NCBI RefSeq assembly: GCF_023008405.1
Contig: NZ_CP095376.1
Location: 1,016,001-1,080,000 of the forward strand
Direction: 5' to 3'
Length of the DNA stretch: 64,000 bases
From: Amycolatopsis sp. FBCC-B4732
GTDB taxonomy: Bacteria > Actinomycetota > Actinomycetes > Mycobacteriales > Pseudonocardiaceae
Shown: positions 8,641-18,145 of the stretch, piece by piece
How positions within the stretch are numbered: the stretch's first letter is position 1
How the letters are laid out: every line of letters starts with the position of its first letter
Translations under genes and position numbers: made by a program
Notes under the pieces: model-generated
The model's input: the letters and a program-made list of their open reading frames with translations, nothing else
Database searches by the model: none
What the model was told of the DNA's origin: nothing

Positions 8641-9654
8641 GTGAACATCGTTTCCACTTCCGGCACCGAGCCCGGCCGGCGCACGCGCCGCTTCCGGATC
8701 AGCTCGGTCGAGGTGCTGTGCGCGATCCTGCTGGTCGCGATCCTCGGCCAGGGCTGGCTGCAGCAGCTGTTCGACGTGCCCGCGTTGCGCACCGGCTCGA
8801 CCGTGTTCGTCGCCGTGTGCGTGCAGGCGCTGCCGTTCCTGGTGCTGGGCGTGCTGATCAGCGGGGCCATCGCGGCGTTCGTGCCGGCTCGCGTGCTGGA
8901 GAAGGTGCTGCCCCGCCGGTCCGGTGCGGCGGTCGGCGTGGCCGGGCTGGCCGGGGTCGCGCTACCGGGTTGTGAGTGCGCGTCGGTGCCGGTGGCCCGC
9001 CGGCTGATGGGACAGGGCGTGGCACCGGCCGCGGCGCTGACGTTCCTGCTGGCGGCGCCGGCGGTGAACCCGGTGGTGCTGGTGGCCACCGCGGTCGCGT
9101 TCCCCGGCAAGCCGGAGATGGTGCTGGCCCGCTTCGCCGGCTCGCTGGCGACGGCGATGGTGATGGGCTGGCTGTGGGCCCGCTGGGGCAAGCTCGAGTG
9201 GATCACCGCCCGGGCCTTGCGCCGCCTCCCCGAAGTGGCGCCGGGGCAGCGGTGGCGGGTGTTCGCCGAGACGGCCCGCACGGACTTGGTGGAGGCCGGC
9301 GGCTTCCTCGTGCTGGGCGCGCTGATCTCGTCGGCGCTGAACGTGCTGGTGCCCGCGAAGTGGTTCGGCGTGCTGGGCGAGCAGCTCGTGCTCGGCGTGC
9401 TGGTGATGGCGGTGCTCGCGGTGGTGCTGGCGCTGTGCAGCGAGGCGGACGCGTTCGTGGCGGCGTCCCTGACGGCGTTGCCGCTGCTGCCGAAGCTGGT
9501 GTTCCTGGTCGTCGGCCCGGCGGTGGACGTCAAGCTGTTCGCCTTGCAGGCAGGCACGTTCGGCCGCTCGTTCGCGGTCCGCTTCGCCCCGGCGACGTTC
9601 GTGGTGGCAACGGCCTGCGCGGTCGTGGCCGGGGTTCTGGTGGGGGTGGCGTGA
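8641..9654 (+). CDS. Permease of the YraQ/DUF318 type
   Basis: This is a membrane protein with about eight helices. It has the family signature GLAGVALPGCECASVPVARRL and a second LCSEADAFVAASL motif with a cysteine. An in-frame GTG at 8611 would add ten residues. I prefer 8641, because a CATCAT hexamer lies seven bases before it and the extra residues look like translated promoter. The gene overlaps the next one (GTGA at 9651). Permease plus TIGR03943 pairs are often linked to zinc or other metal regulation; the substrate is unknown. The start is uncertain by about 30 bases. Confidence 0.8.
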   Translation: MNIVSTSGTEPGRRTRRFRISSVEVLCAILLVAILGQGWLQQLFDVPALRTGSTVFVAVCVQALPFLVLGVLISGAIAAFVPARVLEKVLPRRSGAAVGVAGLAGVALPGCECASVPVARRLMGQGVAPAAALTFLLAAPAVNPVVLVATAVAFPGKPEMVLARFAGSLATAMVMGWLWARWGKLEWITARALRRLPEVAPGQRWRVFAETARTDLVEAGGFLVLGALISSALNVLVPAKWFGVLGEQLVLGVLVMAVLAVVLALCSEADAFVAASLTALPLLPKLVFLVVGPAVDVKLFALQAGTFGRSFAVRFAPATFVVATACAVVAGVLVGVA

Positions 9655-10412
9655 AGCGCGAGACGCAGAACATCCTGTTGCTCCTGCTGGGGGGAGCGCT
9701 GATCAAGATCGCGCTGAACGGCGACTACCTGAGGTACGTGAAGCCGGCCCAGCAACCCTGGATCATCACGGGCGGCGCGGTGATGGTGCTGCTGGGCGCG
9801 GTGGCGATCGTGCGCGACCTGCTGTCCGTCCGCACCTCCCGCCCCGACGGCGAGGCGCACCCGGCCGTCGTCGAGCCGGGTTCCCCGGACGACGGTCACG
9901 GCCACGCGCACTCGGCCCGCCCGGCGTGGCTGCTGCTGGTCCCGGTACTGGCGGTGTTCCTCGTGGCACCCCCGGCCCTCGGCGCCGATTCGGTGATCCG
10001 CACGGAGTCCAGGGTCCCGGCGAGCGCGGCGGCGGCCAACGCGGCGTCGTTCCCGCCCCTTCCGGCCGGCGACCCGGTTCCGTTGGCGGTCAACGAGTTC
10101 GTCAGCCGCGCGGGCTGGGACGCGGCAGGCACCCTGAACGGCCGCACCGTCTCCCTGACCGGGTTCGTCGTCCACGCCGACGGCGGAACCCTGCTGGCCC
10201 GCCTGGTGATCAGCTGCTGCGCGGCCGACGCGTTCCCGGTGACGGTCCGCCTCCGCGGCGGCGAAGCGGACCACCTGGCGAGCGACGCGTGGATCCGGGT
10301 GACCGGCCAGGTGGTCCCCGGCACGGCCACGAAGGCGAACAGCTACACCCCCGACTTGACCCCGTCCTCGCTGACGACGGTCCCGGCCCCCAAGGATCCT
10401 TACGAGTACTGA
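9651..10412 (+). CDS. TIGR03943/DUF1980 family protein
   Basis: The GTG at 9651 overlaps the permease stop codon. The 253-residue product has two N-terminal membrane helices (about 6-22 and 35-52), a His-rich loop with DDGHGHAH, a third helix, and an outside domain. That domain contains FVVHADGGTLLARLVISCCAADA and a conserved WIRVTGQV segment. This matches the DUF1980 partner that nearly always follows a YraQ-type permease. The His-rich loop is compatible with metal binding, which is inference. The pair may assemble as one membrane complex. Confidence 0.85.
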   Translation: MKRETQNILLLLLGGALIKIALNGDYLRYVKPAQQPWIITGGAVMVLLGAVAIVRDLLSVRTSRPDGEAHPAVVEPGSPDDGHGHAHSARPAWLLLVPVLAVFLVAPPALGADSVIRTESRVPASAAAANAASFPPLPAGDPVPLAVNEFVSRAGWDAAGTLNGRTVSLTGFVVHADGGTLLARLVISCCAADAFPVTVRLRGGEADHLASDAWIRVTGQVVPGTATKANSYTPDLTPSSLTTVPAPKDPYEY

Positions 10413-10457
10413 CATTCGTCCAAGACGGACGGCCGGCGGCGGCTTGGATTCCGGCAC

Positions 10458-11270
10458 ATGGGAGTTCGCGGCAGTACGCACGGGATGCACGTCGTCCACG
10501 ACGGTCCGAAGCAGGCGCCACCCCTGCTGCCCATCCACGGATCGGGTGCTTCGGGCGCGTCCTGGGGTCCGGTCGCCAGGATCCTCGCCGCCCGCCACCA
10601 CGTCATCCGGGTCGACCTCCCGGGGTGCGGCCAGTCGCCGCCCGCGGCGTCGTACGCCGTGCCCGGGCAGGCTGCTCGCGTGGCCGCGCTGCTCGACGAC
10701 CTCGGGCCGGCGCAGGTCACCGTGGCCGGGCACTCCAGCGGCGGCTACGTCGCGACGGCGCTGGCGGAACAACGTCCCGACCTGGTGCGGTCGCTGGCGC
10801 TAATCAGCACCGGCCCGAGCCTCGACGCGCTGCTGCCGCAGCCGTGGGTGATCCGCGCCCTGCTGGCCCCGCCGTTCGGCCCGCTGCTGTGGGCACGGCG
10901 GTCGGACGCGGTGATCCGCAAGGGAATCCGCGCGACGACCGCCCGCCCGGTGGACGTCCCGGACGACGCCGTCGCCGATCTGAAGAACATCGGCTACCGC
11001 ACGTTCCGGCGGATCCTGCGCGACTACTCCGCGTACGTCGCCGAACGGAGCGTCCCCGAGCGCCTCGCCGGCGTCGGCCGGCCCGTGCTGGTGGTGTTCG
11101 GCGCGGCGGACCCCCGCTGGGACCCGCGGTCGGCACACCAGTACGAGGCGGTGCCGGGCGCGCGCGTCGAACTGCTCCCCGGCGTCGGGCACATCCCGCT
11201 GTTCGAAGCCCCGGAGCCGACTAGCGAGCTGCTTCTGCACTTCGCGACGGCCGACGCCGCCCCGGCCTAA
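10458..11270 (+). CDS. Alpha/beta hydrolase
   Basis: The 270-residue protein has the alpha/beta hydrolase layout. The oxyanion-loop motif is IHGSGASG (26-33), the nucleophile elbow is AGHSSGG with Ser93, the acid is in VFGAADPRWD, and the histidine is in GVGHIPLF. The substrate is unknown; the family includes esterases, epoxide hydrolases and C-C hydrolases. The gene is followed after nine bases by an AraC-type regulator on the same strand, so the regulator may control it. No signal peptide is seen. The ATG at 10458 is the first good start after the previous stop. Confidence 0.85.
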   Translation: MGVRGSTHGMHVVHDGPKQAPPLLPIHGSGASGASWGPVARILAARHHVIRVDLPGCGQSPPAASYAVPGQAARVAALLDDLGPAQVTVAGHSSGGYVATALAEQRPDLVRSLALISTGPSLDALLPQPWVIRALLAPPFGPLLWARRSDAVIRKGIRATTARPVDVPDDAVADLKNIGYRTFRRILRDYSAYVAERSVPERLAGVGRPVLVVFGAADPRWDPRSAHQYEAVPGARVELLPGVGHIPLFEAPEPTSELLLHFATADAAPA

Positions 11271-11279
11271 GCTGCGTAC

Positions 11280-12113
11280 GTGCTGCCGACCGGCTGGAAG
11301 TGGGCGGACGTGGAGGTCGCCGTCCCGCGCCCGGCCACGCGGCTGCCGGGCGTCGTGATGGCGGGATTCCGCCAGCGGATCCGCGCGGACGTCGGGATCG
11401 CGATGGTCGCGCACCCGTCCGTCACGCTGTTCCTCGACCTGAGCGAAACGGGCGGGATCGTCCGCGAAGCCGGCGGCACACGCCGGCGCGGCAGCTTCGT
11501 CGCCGGTCTCCTCCCGGGCGCCATCCGAACCGGCGGCCAGGAGGGCACTTGCCTCCAGATCCGGCTGTCCCCGGTGATCGCGTCCGCGCTGCTCGGCGTC
11601 TCGGCGGAGCTGACGGGCGCCGTGGCCACCCTCGAGGAGGTCTGGGGACGCGACGCCGAGCGAGTCGAGGAGAGGCTGCGCGCCGCTCCGTCCTGGGACG
11701 AACGCTTCGCCGTCGCGTCGGACGTCCTCGCCCGACGGCTGGCGACCCGCCCTCGCGTCGAGCCGGAGGTGGTCCAGGCTTGGCGCCGGACCCTCGCCGC
11801 CCGGGGGCGCATCAGGGTCGACGGCCTGGCCGAAGAGCTCGGCTGGAGCCGCAAGCGCCTGTGGTCCCGTTTCGGATCCCAGCTGGGACTCACGCCGAAG
11901 AGAGCGGCCCAGCTGGTGCGCTTCGACCACGCGGCCCACCTCCTGGCCACCGGCCACACCGCGGCGACGGTCGCCGCGCGAAGTGGTTACGCCGACCAAT
12001 CCCACCTGCACCGCGAAGCGAGGGCGATCGCAGGACTGACCCCGACCGAGCTGGCCGCGGCTCCCTGGCTGGCCATCGACGACGTAGCTTGGCCGACCGC
12101 CCCACGAGCGTGA
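11280..12113 (+). CDS. AraC family transcriptional regulator
   Basis: The 277-residue protein has an N-terminal effector-type region and a C-terminal AraC/XylS DNA-binding domain (about residues 180-270). The two helix-turn-helix units read RIRVDGLAEELGWSRKRLW and HTAATVAARSGYADQSHLHR. The AraC hallmark GYADQSHLHRE is clear. The GTG at 11280 lies nine bases after the hydrolase stop. The genes are probably co-transcribed, with the hydrolase as a likely target. It converges with the zur gene; the 108 bases between them contain no obvious strong terminator. Confidence 0.85.
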   Translation: MLPTGWKWADVEVAVPRPATRLPGVVMAGFRQRIRADVGIAMVAHPSVTLFLDLSETGGIVREAGGTRRRGSFVAGLLPGAIRTGGQEGTCLQIRLSPVIASALLGVSAELTGAVATLEEVWGRDAERVEERLRAAPSWDERFAVASDVLARRLATRPRVEPEVVQAWRRTLAARGRIRVDGLAEELGWSRKRLWSRFGSQLGLTPKRAAQLVRFDHAAHLLATGHTAATVAARSGYADQSHLHREARAIAGLTPTELAAAPWLAIDDVAWPTAPRA

Positions 12114-12221
12114 CGCGGCCTCGCAACGCGACCCGGCCGCCCGGCGAACGTGCCACCGCCAGTGCACCGGCGGCGGCCCATCGCGTCGTGCGGGTCCGCG
12201 CCCGGGCGACCCGTGACCGGG

Positions 12222-12635
12222 CTAGTGCTCCGCGCAGGTGCCGGTGATCTCCACCGTGTGCGAGATCTCCGAAAACCCGTGCTCCGCCGCGATCTTCTCC
12301 GCCCAGCGCTCGACCGCCGGGCCCTCGACCTCCACCGTCCGGCCGCACAGGCGGCACACCAGGTGATGGTGGTGGTGCGCCGAGCAGCGGCGGTAGATCG
12401 CTTCGCCGGAGTCGGTGCGCAGCACGTCGATCTCGCCGGCCTCCGACAGCGACTGCAGGGTGCGGTACACCGTCGTCAGGCCGATGCCGTCGCCGCGTTT
12501 GCGCAGCTCGTCATGCAGTTCCTGGGCGGAGCGAAAGTCGTCGACGGTGCTCAGCAGCTCGACCACCGCGGCTCGCTGCCGGGTCGATCGGCGGCCGGGC
12601 ACCGGGGCTTGGCTGCGCGGCGCGGCGGGGTTCAT
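12222..12635 (-). CDS. zur: Zinc uptake regulator Zur (Fur family)
   Basis: The 137-residue Fur-family repressor has a winged-helix domain (QRAAVVELLSTVDDFRSAQE, then GIGLTTVYRTLQSL). It also has the metal sites CSAHHHHHLVC (residues 84-94), CRLC (94-97) and a late Cys134. Its place directly downstream of an smtB-type ArsR gene and beside glyS is the same as the mycobacterial smtB-zur pair, which supports Zur rather than Fur. In that system both are co-transcribed and control zinc uptake, ribosomal protein paralogues and export. The start ATG complements 12633-12635 and overlaps the smtB stop by one base. Confidence 0.9.
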   Translation of the reverse strand: MNPAAPRSQAPVPGRRSTRQRAAVVELLSTVDDFRSAQELHDELRKRGDGIGLTTVYRTLQSLSEAGEIDVLRTDSGEAIYRRCSAHHHHHLVCRLCGRTVEVEGPAVERWAEKIAAEHGFSEISHTVEITGTCAEH

Positions 12636-12994
12636 CACTTTCCTTCCTGCACGTGGGCCACGGCGTCGACCACGATGTGCGCCAGGTGGTCGTCGGCGAG
12701 CCGGTAGACCACCTCGCGGCCGCGGCGTTCGCCCTGCACCACCCCGGCCGTCTTCAGCACCCGCAGGTGCTGGCTGATCAGCGGCTGGGCGACGTCGAGG
12801 GCGTCCACCAGCTCGTGCACGCACCGGTCGGCGGCCCGCAGCTGCAGGACGATCGCGATCCGCACCGGCGCGGCCAGCGCGCGCAGCAGGTCGCCCGCGT
12901 CCGTCAGCACCGATGGCGCCGGGTGGACCGGCTCGGCCGCCGGTGCGCAGTCCGCGAGGCCCGGCTGGGCGCCACTCCCGGTCACCGTCGCCAT
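12635..12994 (-). CDS. smtB: ArsR/SmtB family metal-sensing repressor
   Basis: The start at 12994 is chosen because GGAGG lies five bases before the ATG; in-frame ATGs at 13024 and 13039 would give a longer leader. The 119-residue protein has the ArsR winged helix CVHELVDALDVAQPLISQHL (58-77). Its alpha-5 metal-site pattern fits SmtB: Asp101-x-His103 and His114-x2-Glu117. In zinc sensors of this class, zinc binding at alpha-5 releases the operator. It precedes zur in one operon. The pair therefore couples zinc-excess and zinc-limitation control, as described for the mycobacterial homologues. Confidence 0.88.
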   Translation of the reverse strand: MATVTGSGAQPGLADCAPAAEPVHPAPSVLTDAGDLLRALAAPVRIAIVLQLRAADRCVHELVDALDVAQPLISQHLRVLKTAGVVQGERRGREVVYRLADDHLAHIVVDAVAHVQEGK

Positions 12995-13034
12995 GCCCGC
13001 CTCCACCCTGCCCGTCCGGACCATGAATTCCGTA

Positions 13035-13049
13035 GTCATTGCCGATAAC
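13035..13049. promoter_or_regulatory. Possible metal-regulator operator upstream of smtB-zur
   Basis: The 15-mer GTCATTGCCGATAAC is an imperfect dyad: each half reads GTyATyG. It lies about 40 bases upstream of the chosen smtB start. The position suits autoregulation by SmtB or Zur. The match to a known consensus is only partial, so this is a suggestion. Confidence 0.3.
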
Positions 13050-13261
13050 GGCGCCGCCCATCCTAGTGTTCCCCCGGACGGGAGCCCCGCCCCGGCGCCG
13101 AGCTGCGAAGTACGGCTGGTCGTATTACCCCGTTCGGGTGAGTTCGTGGGATATTGGCTCTTCGGCTTCGCATGTAGTGGCCGACGGTGCAAGGTTGTCG
13201 CGGAGCGTTTTGCCGCTTCTCGCACAGCCGGCGCCGCGCCCAAGCACACCAGTGGGGAGAC

Positions 13262-14350
13262 ATGACCCGTTTCGCAACCAAGGCAGCAGCGCTGACGGCT
13301 GTCGTGTTCCCGCTGGTCGGAGTGGGTTTGGCCGGGGCTCAGACGCAGGCTGTCGACGAGAAGTCCGGGCCGGTCTCGTTCGCGAACATCGCGTCGGTCC
13401 GGATCGGCGGGGAAGGTCAGCGCGGCGGCGCCCTCATCACGGAGACGCAGCGCTCGCCGTTGCTGCCCGGTCAGTCGAAGCTCGGCACGGACCGCGTCAC
13501 CGTCCCGAAGGACGACGGCGAGCGCGCGACCTTCGGTGGGCACTACCAGATCGACCTGGGCCGCTACAGCGCGTCACAGAACCCGTACCCGCCGGGTGTC
13601 GCGAGCCGCGACCACAACGTCGTCGCCGCGCTGCAGGCCACCACCGTGCCCACGGCCGTCGCGGAGACGAACTACGCGCTGCGCGACGTCTGGCAGGGCG
13701 CGGCGAAGGCGGCCGACAACACCGTGCTCGTGCTCGAAGGCGCGAAGTCGGCCGTGGACTGCACCGGCCCCGCCAAGCTCACCGCCACCACGTCCGTCGC
13801 ACGGCTGTGGGTGCGCCAGGCCGACGGGTCGCTCGGCATCGTCCCGGTGCCCGGCGGCAACGCCGGCCTCCAGCTGGCCAACCTGCGGCTCGGGCCGCCC
13901 GGCGACATCGCGAACGCGGACAGGGCCACGACGGTCTCCGACCTCAAGCTGACCCGCGTCGGCGCGTTCGACCAGCTGATCCGGCAGGACGGCTGGCGGG
14001 GTGGCGACTTCACCGCCGTCGCCGGCTGGCGCGTCGAGATCACCACCCACGTCAAGGACGCGCAGGGCGCCGCGGTGCAGGACGTCGTGACGAACATCGT
14101 GCTCGGCGGCGTCAGCTGCTCGGTCCCCAAGGGGTTCGTCGCGAAGGCGGGCAACCAGGCGGGCGGCACGAGCGCGTCGCAGGCGGCGGTCCCGACGCAG
14201 GTCCCGGCCGGCTACCTCGGCGCGGCGGCCCCCGCGACCGACGGCGACGGCTCCCGCGTCCCGCTCGGCATCGGCCTGCTCTTCGGCGGCGTGTTCTTCG
14301 CGGCGGTCGCGCTGCTGCTCGGGCGGCGGCGCAAAACCGGGACGGACTAG
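13262..14350 (+). CDS. Secreted, C-terminally membrane-anchored protein of unknown function
   Basis: The ATG at 13262 is preceded by GGGGAGA. The 362-residue product has a signal peptide (FATKAAALTAVVFPLVGVGLAGA, cleavage near residue 26) and a long extracellular region rich in beta-type segments. It ends with a membrane helix (LGIGLLFGGVFFAAVALLL) and a basic RRRKTGTD tail. The tail looks like a sortase-substrate arrangement, but I see no LPXTG motif before the helix; the nearest sequence is VPTQVPAGYLG. The sortase gene starts one base after its stop, so the two are co-translated. It could be a surface protein handled by that sortase, which is inference. Confidence 0.75.
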   Translation: MTRFATKAAALTAVVFPLVGVGLAGAQTQAVDEKSGPVSFANIASVRIGGEGQRGGALITETQRSPLLPGQSKLGTDRVTVPKDDGERATFGGHYQIDLGRYSASQNPYPPGVASRDHNVVAALQATTVPTAVAETNYALRDVWQGAAKAADNTVLVLEGAKSAVDCTGPAKLTATTSVARLWVRQADGSLGIVPVPGGNAGLQLANLRLGPPGDIANADRATTVSDLKLTRVGAFDQLIRQDGWRGGDFTAVAGWRVEITTHVKDAQGAAVQDVVTNIVLGGVSCSVPKGFVAKAGNQAGGTSASQAAVPTQVPAGYLGAAAPATDGDGSRVPLGIGLLFGGVFFAAVALLLGRRRKTGTD

Positions 14351-14989
14351 GTGCTCCGCACCGCGCTGGCCGCCGTCGCGGCCGCGCTGGCCGTGGCCGC
14401 TTTCGCGGCCGGGATCGTCCTGCTGACCTGGCTGCCGCCGACGGCAGCCCCGCTGGCGGCCCCGCCGCCCGGCTCGCTGCCGGGGGAGAACGCGGCCCCG
14501 GCGGTGCTGCCCGCGGACAGCGAATCGGCGGCCCAGCAGCGCCCGGGCACGGTCCGGCTCCCCGACGGCGCGACCGCGCGGCTGGTCCGCACGGAACTGA
14601 CCGACACGGGCGTGCTGCCGATTCCCCGCGGCCTCGGGGACGCGGCCTGGTGGGGCGCGAAGCTGGGCGCGGACCGCGGCACGGCGCTGCTGTCGGGCCA
14701 CGTCAACTGGGAGGGGCAGCGCGGCCCGTTCGACGAGCTGTGGCGCACCCGCGCCGGCGACGAGGTCAGCATCGTCGACGCCCGCGGCGGCCGCTGGGTC
14801 TACCGCGTCGACCAGGTGGTGACGCTTGCGAAGGAAGCGCTCCCGCAGCAGGCCCAGAGCTGGTTCAACCAGAGCGGCCCCCACCGCCTGGTCCTGGTCA
14901 CCTGCGGCGGCGACTACGTAGGCGGCACCGAGGGCTACGACGAGAACCGCCTGGTCACGGCGAACCTGGTGACCCGCCCGCCCGGCTGA
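14351..14989 (+). CDS. Class F sortase (copy 1)
   Basis: The 212-residue protein has an N-terminal signal-anchor helix (about 5-27), a proline-rich linker, and a sortase domain. The catalytic triad is His117 (LLSGHVNW), Cys185 (VTCGG) and Arg200 (ENR). Sortases cut a sorting signal and join surface proteins to the wall or to other acceptors. Class F is the actinobacterial single-domain type. The GTG starts directly after the upstream stop. A close paralogue lies at 15937-16578, and the two are separated by a repeat tract. Confidence 0.9.
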   Translation: MLRTALAAVAAALAVAAFAAGIVLLTWLPPTAAPLAAPPPGSLPGENAAPAVLPADSESAAQQRPGTVRLPDGATARLVRTELTDTGVLPIPRGLGDAAWWGAKLGADRGTALLSGHVNWEGQRGPFDELWRTRAGDEVSIVDARGGRWVYRVDQVVTLAKEALPQQAQSWFNQSGPHRLVLVTCGGDYVGGTEGYDENRLVTANLVTRPPG

Positions 14990-15936
14990 CCCCGAGCCGG
15001 GTCGCTCACCGCATCCCGCCCGCGGCCTGCCCGGGCCCGCCCGAGTCCTACGGGTGGGCCGGGCCGGGCCGGGCCGGGGTGGCGGTGGCGGTGGCGGTGG
15101 CGCACGCAGTCCTGCTCGCGGCCGCCGGCCCGCCCGCCGGTGGACCCCGCCCGTCGGTGGCCCCCGTCGGACCCGCGCCCGGGTCCCGGCCGCGCCCAAG
15201 CCACGCCGTGTTGTGCCATGACGAGCCCGCTCCGCGAAGGCGAGCCGGGCCCAGTCGAGCCGGGCCCAGTCGAGCCGTGCCCAGTCGAGCCGGGCCAAGC
15301 CGGGCCGGGCCAAGCCGGGGCCATGCCGAGCCCGCTCCGCGAAGCCGAGCCGGGCCGAGCCCGAGTCGAGCCGAGTCGAGCCGGGTCGAGCCGGGCCGGG
15401 CCAAGCCGGGGCCATGCCGAGCCCGCTCCGCGAAGCCGAGCCGGGCCGAGCCCGAGTCGAGCCGGGTCGAGCCGGGCCGGGCCAAGCCGGGGCCATGCCG
15501 AGCCCGCTCCGCGAAGCCGAGCCGGGCCGAGCCCGAGTCGAGCCGGGCCGGGCCAAGCCGGGGCCATGCCGAGCCCGCTCCGCGAAGCCGAGCCGGGCCG
15601 AGCCCGAGTCGAGCCGGGTCGAGCCGAGCCGAGCCGGGGCCATGCCGAGCCCGCTCCGCGAAGCCGAGCCGAGCCAAGCCCGGGCCAGGCCGGGCCGGGT
15701 CGAGCCGGCCGGGCCAAGCCAAGCCGGGCCGGGCCGGGCCGGGCCGGGCCAAGCCGGGCCGGGCCAAGCCGGGCCGGGCCAAGCCGGGCCGGGCCAAGTC
15801 GGGCCGAGCCCGAGTCGAGCCAAGCCGAGCCCAGGCCGGCCCGAACCGTGTCGAGCCGCGATCCCGGTGCAACCTCCCGCACCCGCCACTGCATGTGTTC
15901 CTTCGCCGAGTCACCCGAGCGAAGGAGCCAGACCCC
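14990..15936. repeat. Pentanucleotide satellite (RRGYC)n with six copies of a 25-bp core
   Basis: Between about 15240 and 15846 the + strand is almost entirely five-base units of the form GGGCC, AAGCC, GAGCC or GAGTC. A core GCCATGcCGAGCCCGCTCC recurs at 15215, 15320, 15411, 15492, 15563 and 15639; the first copy has an A in place of the lower-case c. Four of the five spacings are 5n+1. The last part contains a 15-base higher unit. Five-base units lack stop codons in every frame, so long open frames appear on both strands. I judge the tract non-coding. The flanks 14990-15214 and 15847-15936 hold no gene. Confidence 0.9.
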
Positions 15937-16578
15937 ATGCAGGAGCAGAACCCGGCGGAGCGGAAGAAGGGCTCCGGCCGCTGGTGGATCGTCGGCGTCG
16001 CCGGCGCTTTCGTCGTCGCCGCGCTGGTCGCCACCCTGCTCATCTTCACCGGAAAGGATGAACCCGCGGTTGCGAACGGCACCGGGACGCCCGCCACAAC
16101 GAACCAGCCCGCCGAACAAAAGGACCCCGGCCGCGCCCCGGTGCACCTGAGCCTGCCCGGCGGCGGCACCGCGAAGCTCGTCCAGGAGGACCTCGACGCG
16201 AACGGCGCGCTCAAGATCCCCGAGGGCCTCGACGAAGCTGCCTGGTGGGGCGCCGAACTGGGCGCCGACCACGGCGTCGCCCTGCTCTCCGGGCACGTGA
16301 ACTGGAAGGGCAAGAAAGGCCCGTTCATGGAACTCTGGCAGGTCGAGCAGGGCCAGGAGGTCAAGCTCACGGACACCGCGGGCGGCGCCTGGGTCTATCG
16401 GGTCGACGCCGTCGAGACCGTCCACAAGACCGACCTCGCCGGGCGCTCCGAGCAGCTCTTCGACCCCGATGGCCCGCACAAGCTGCTGCTGGTCACCTGC
16501 GGTGGCGAATACGTCGGCGGGACCGAGGGCTACGAGGACAACCGCGTCGTGACGGCGTCGCTGGTGTCGCGGCCGTAG
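15937..16578 (+). CDS. Class F sortase (copy 2)
   Basis: The ATG at 15937 follows GAAGGAG. The 213-residue protein has a basic cytoplasmic start, a membrane helix (about 17-38) and a sortase domain. Catalytic residues are His120 (LLSGHVNW), Cys188 (VTCGG) and Arg203 (DNR). It matches the upstream sortase over most of the domain (AWWGAxLGAD, SGHVNWxG, YVGGTEGY), so the two arose by duplication. A much longer in-frame reading through the satellite exists but lacks codon-use support. No LPXTG substrate is visible nearby. Its acceptor is unknown. Confidence 0.9.
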   Translation: MQEQNPAERKKGSGRWWIVGVAGAFVVAALVATLLIFTGKDEPAVANGTGTPATTNQPAEQKDPGRAPVHLSLPGGGTAKLVQEDLDANGALKIPEGLDEAAWWGAELGADHGVALLSGHVNWKGKKGPFMELWQVEQGQEVKLTDTAGGAWVYRVDAVETVHKTDLAGRSEQLFDPDGPHKLLLVTCGGEYVGGTEGYEDNRVVTASLVSRP

Positions 16579-16661
16579 CCTGCGCGATAACCGCTGGGCC
16601 CCGGCGGATACCCTGGACGTTCTAGTCCGATAACCGTCCCCGCATGCTTCCGGAGCGTGGA

Positions 16662-18050
<1,389 letters not shown>

Positions 18051-18145
18051 ACCGTGCCCGGGCCCGGGCACCCCTGACACCTGTCACGGCGAGGTCGTGA
18101 CGCACGGTCTGGGATCCCGGGCCCGCCGGGCGGCAGCCTGGGGGC

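Noticed and set aside
8600..8645. A Zur box overlapping the permease start
   Set aside because: The sequence around GGCATCATCGTCGTCG is not convincingly palindromic and could equally be a plain -10 region.
15215..15664. Possible CRISPR array from the regularly recurring 25-bp core
   Set aside because: The intervals between cores are themselves low-complexity pentamers rather than unique spacers, and no cas gene is nearby.
13574..16479. Long minus-strand frames through the satellite rich in Gly, Pro, Leu, Ala and Arg
   Set aside because: They are repeat translation antisense to well-supported genes and show no domain or ribosome-binding site.
13039..16578. A single 1179-residue open frame covering the secreted protein, sortases and satellite
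   Set aside because: It is open only because the pentamer repeat has no stops and because it lies out of phase with the clear secreted-protein and first sortase genes. Only its last 213 residues are a real protein (sortase 2).
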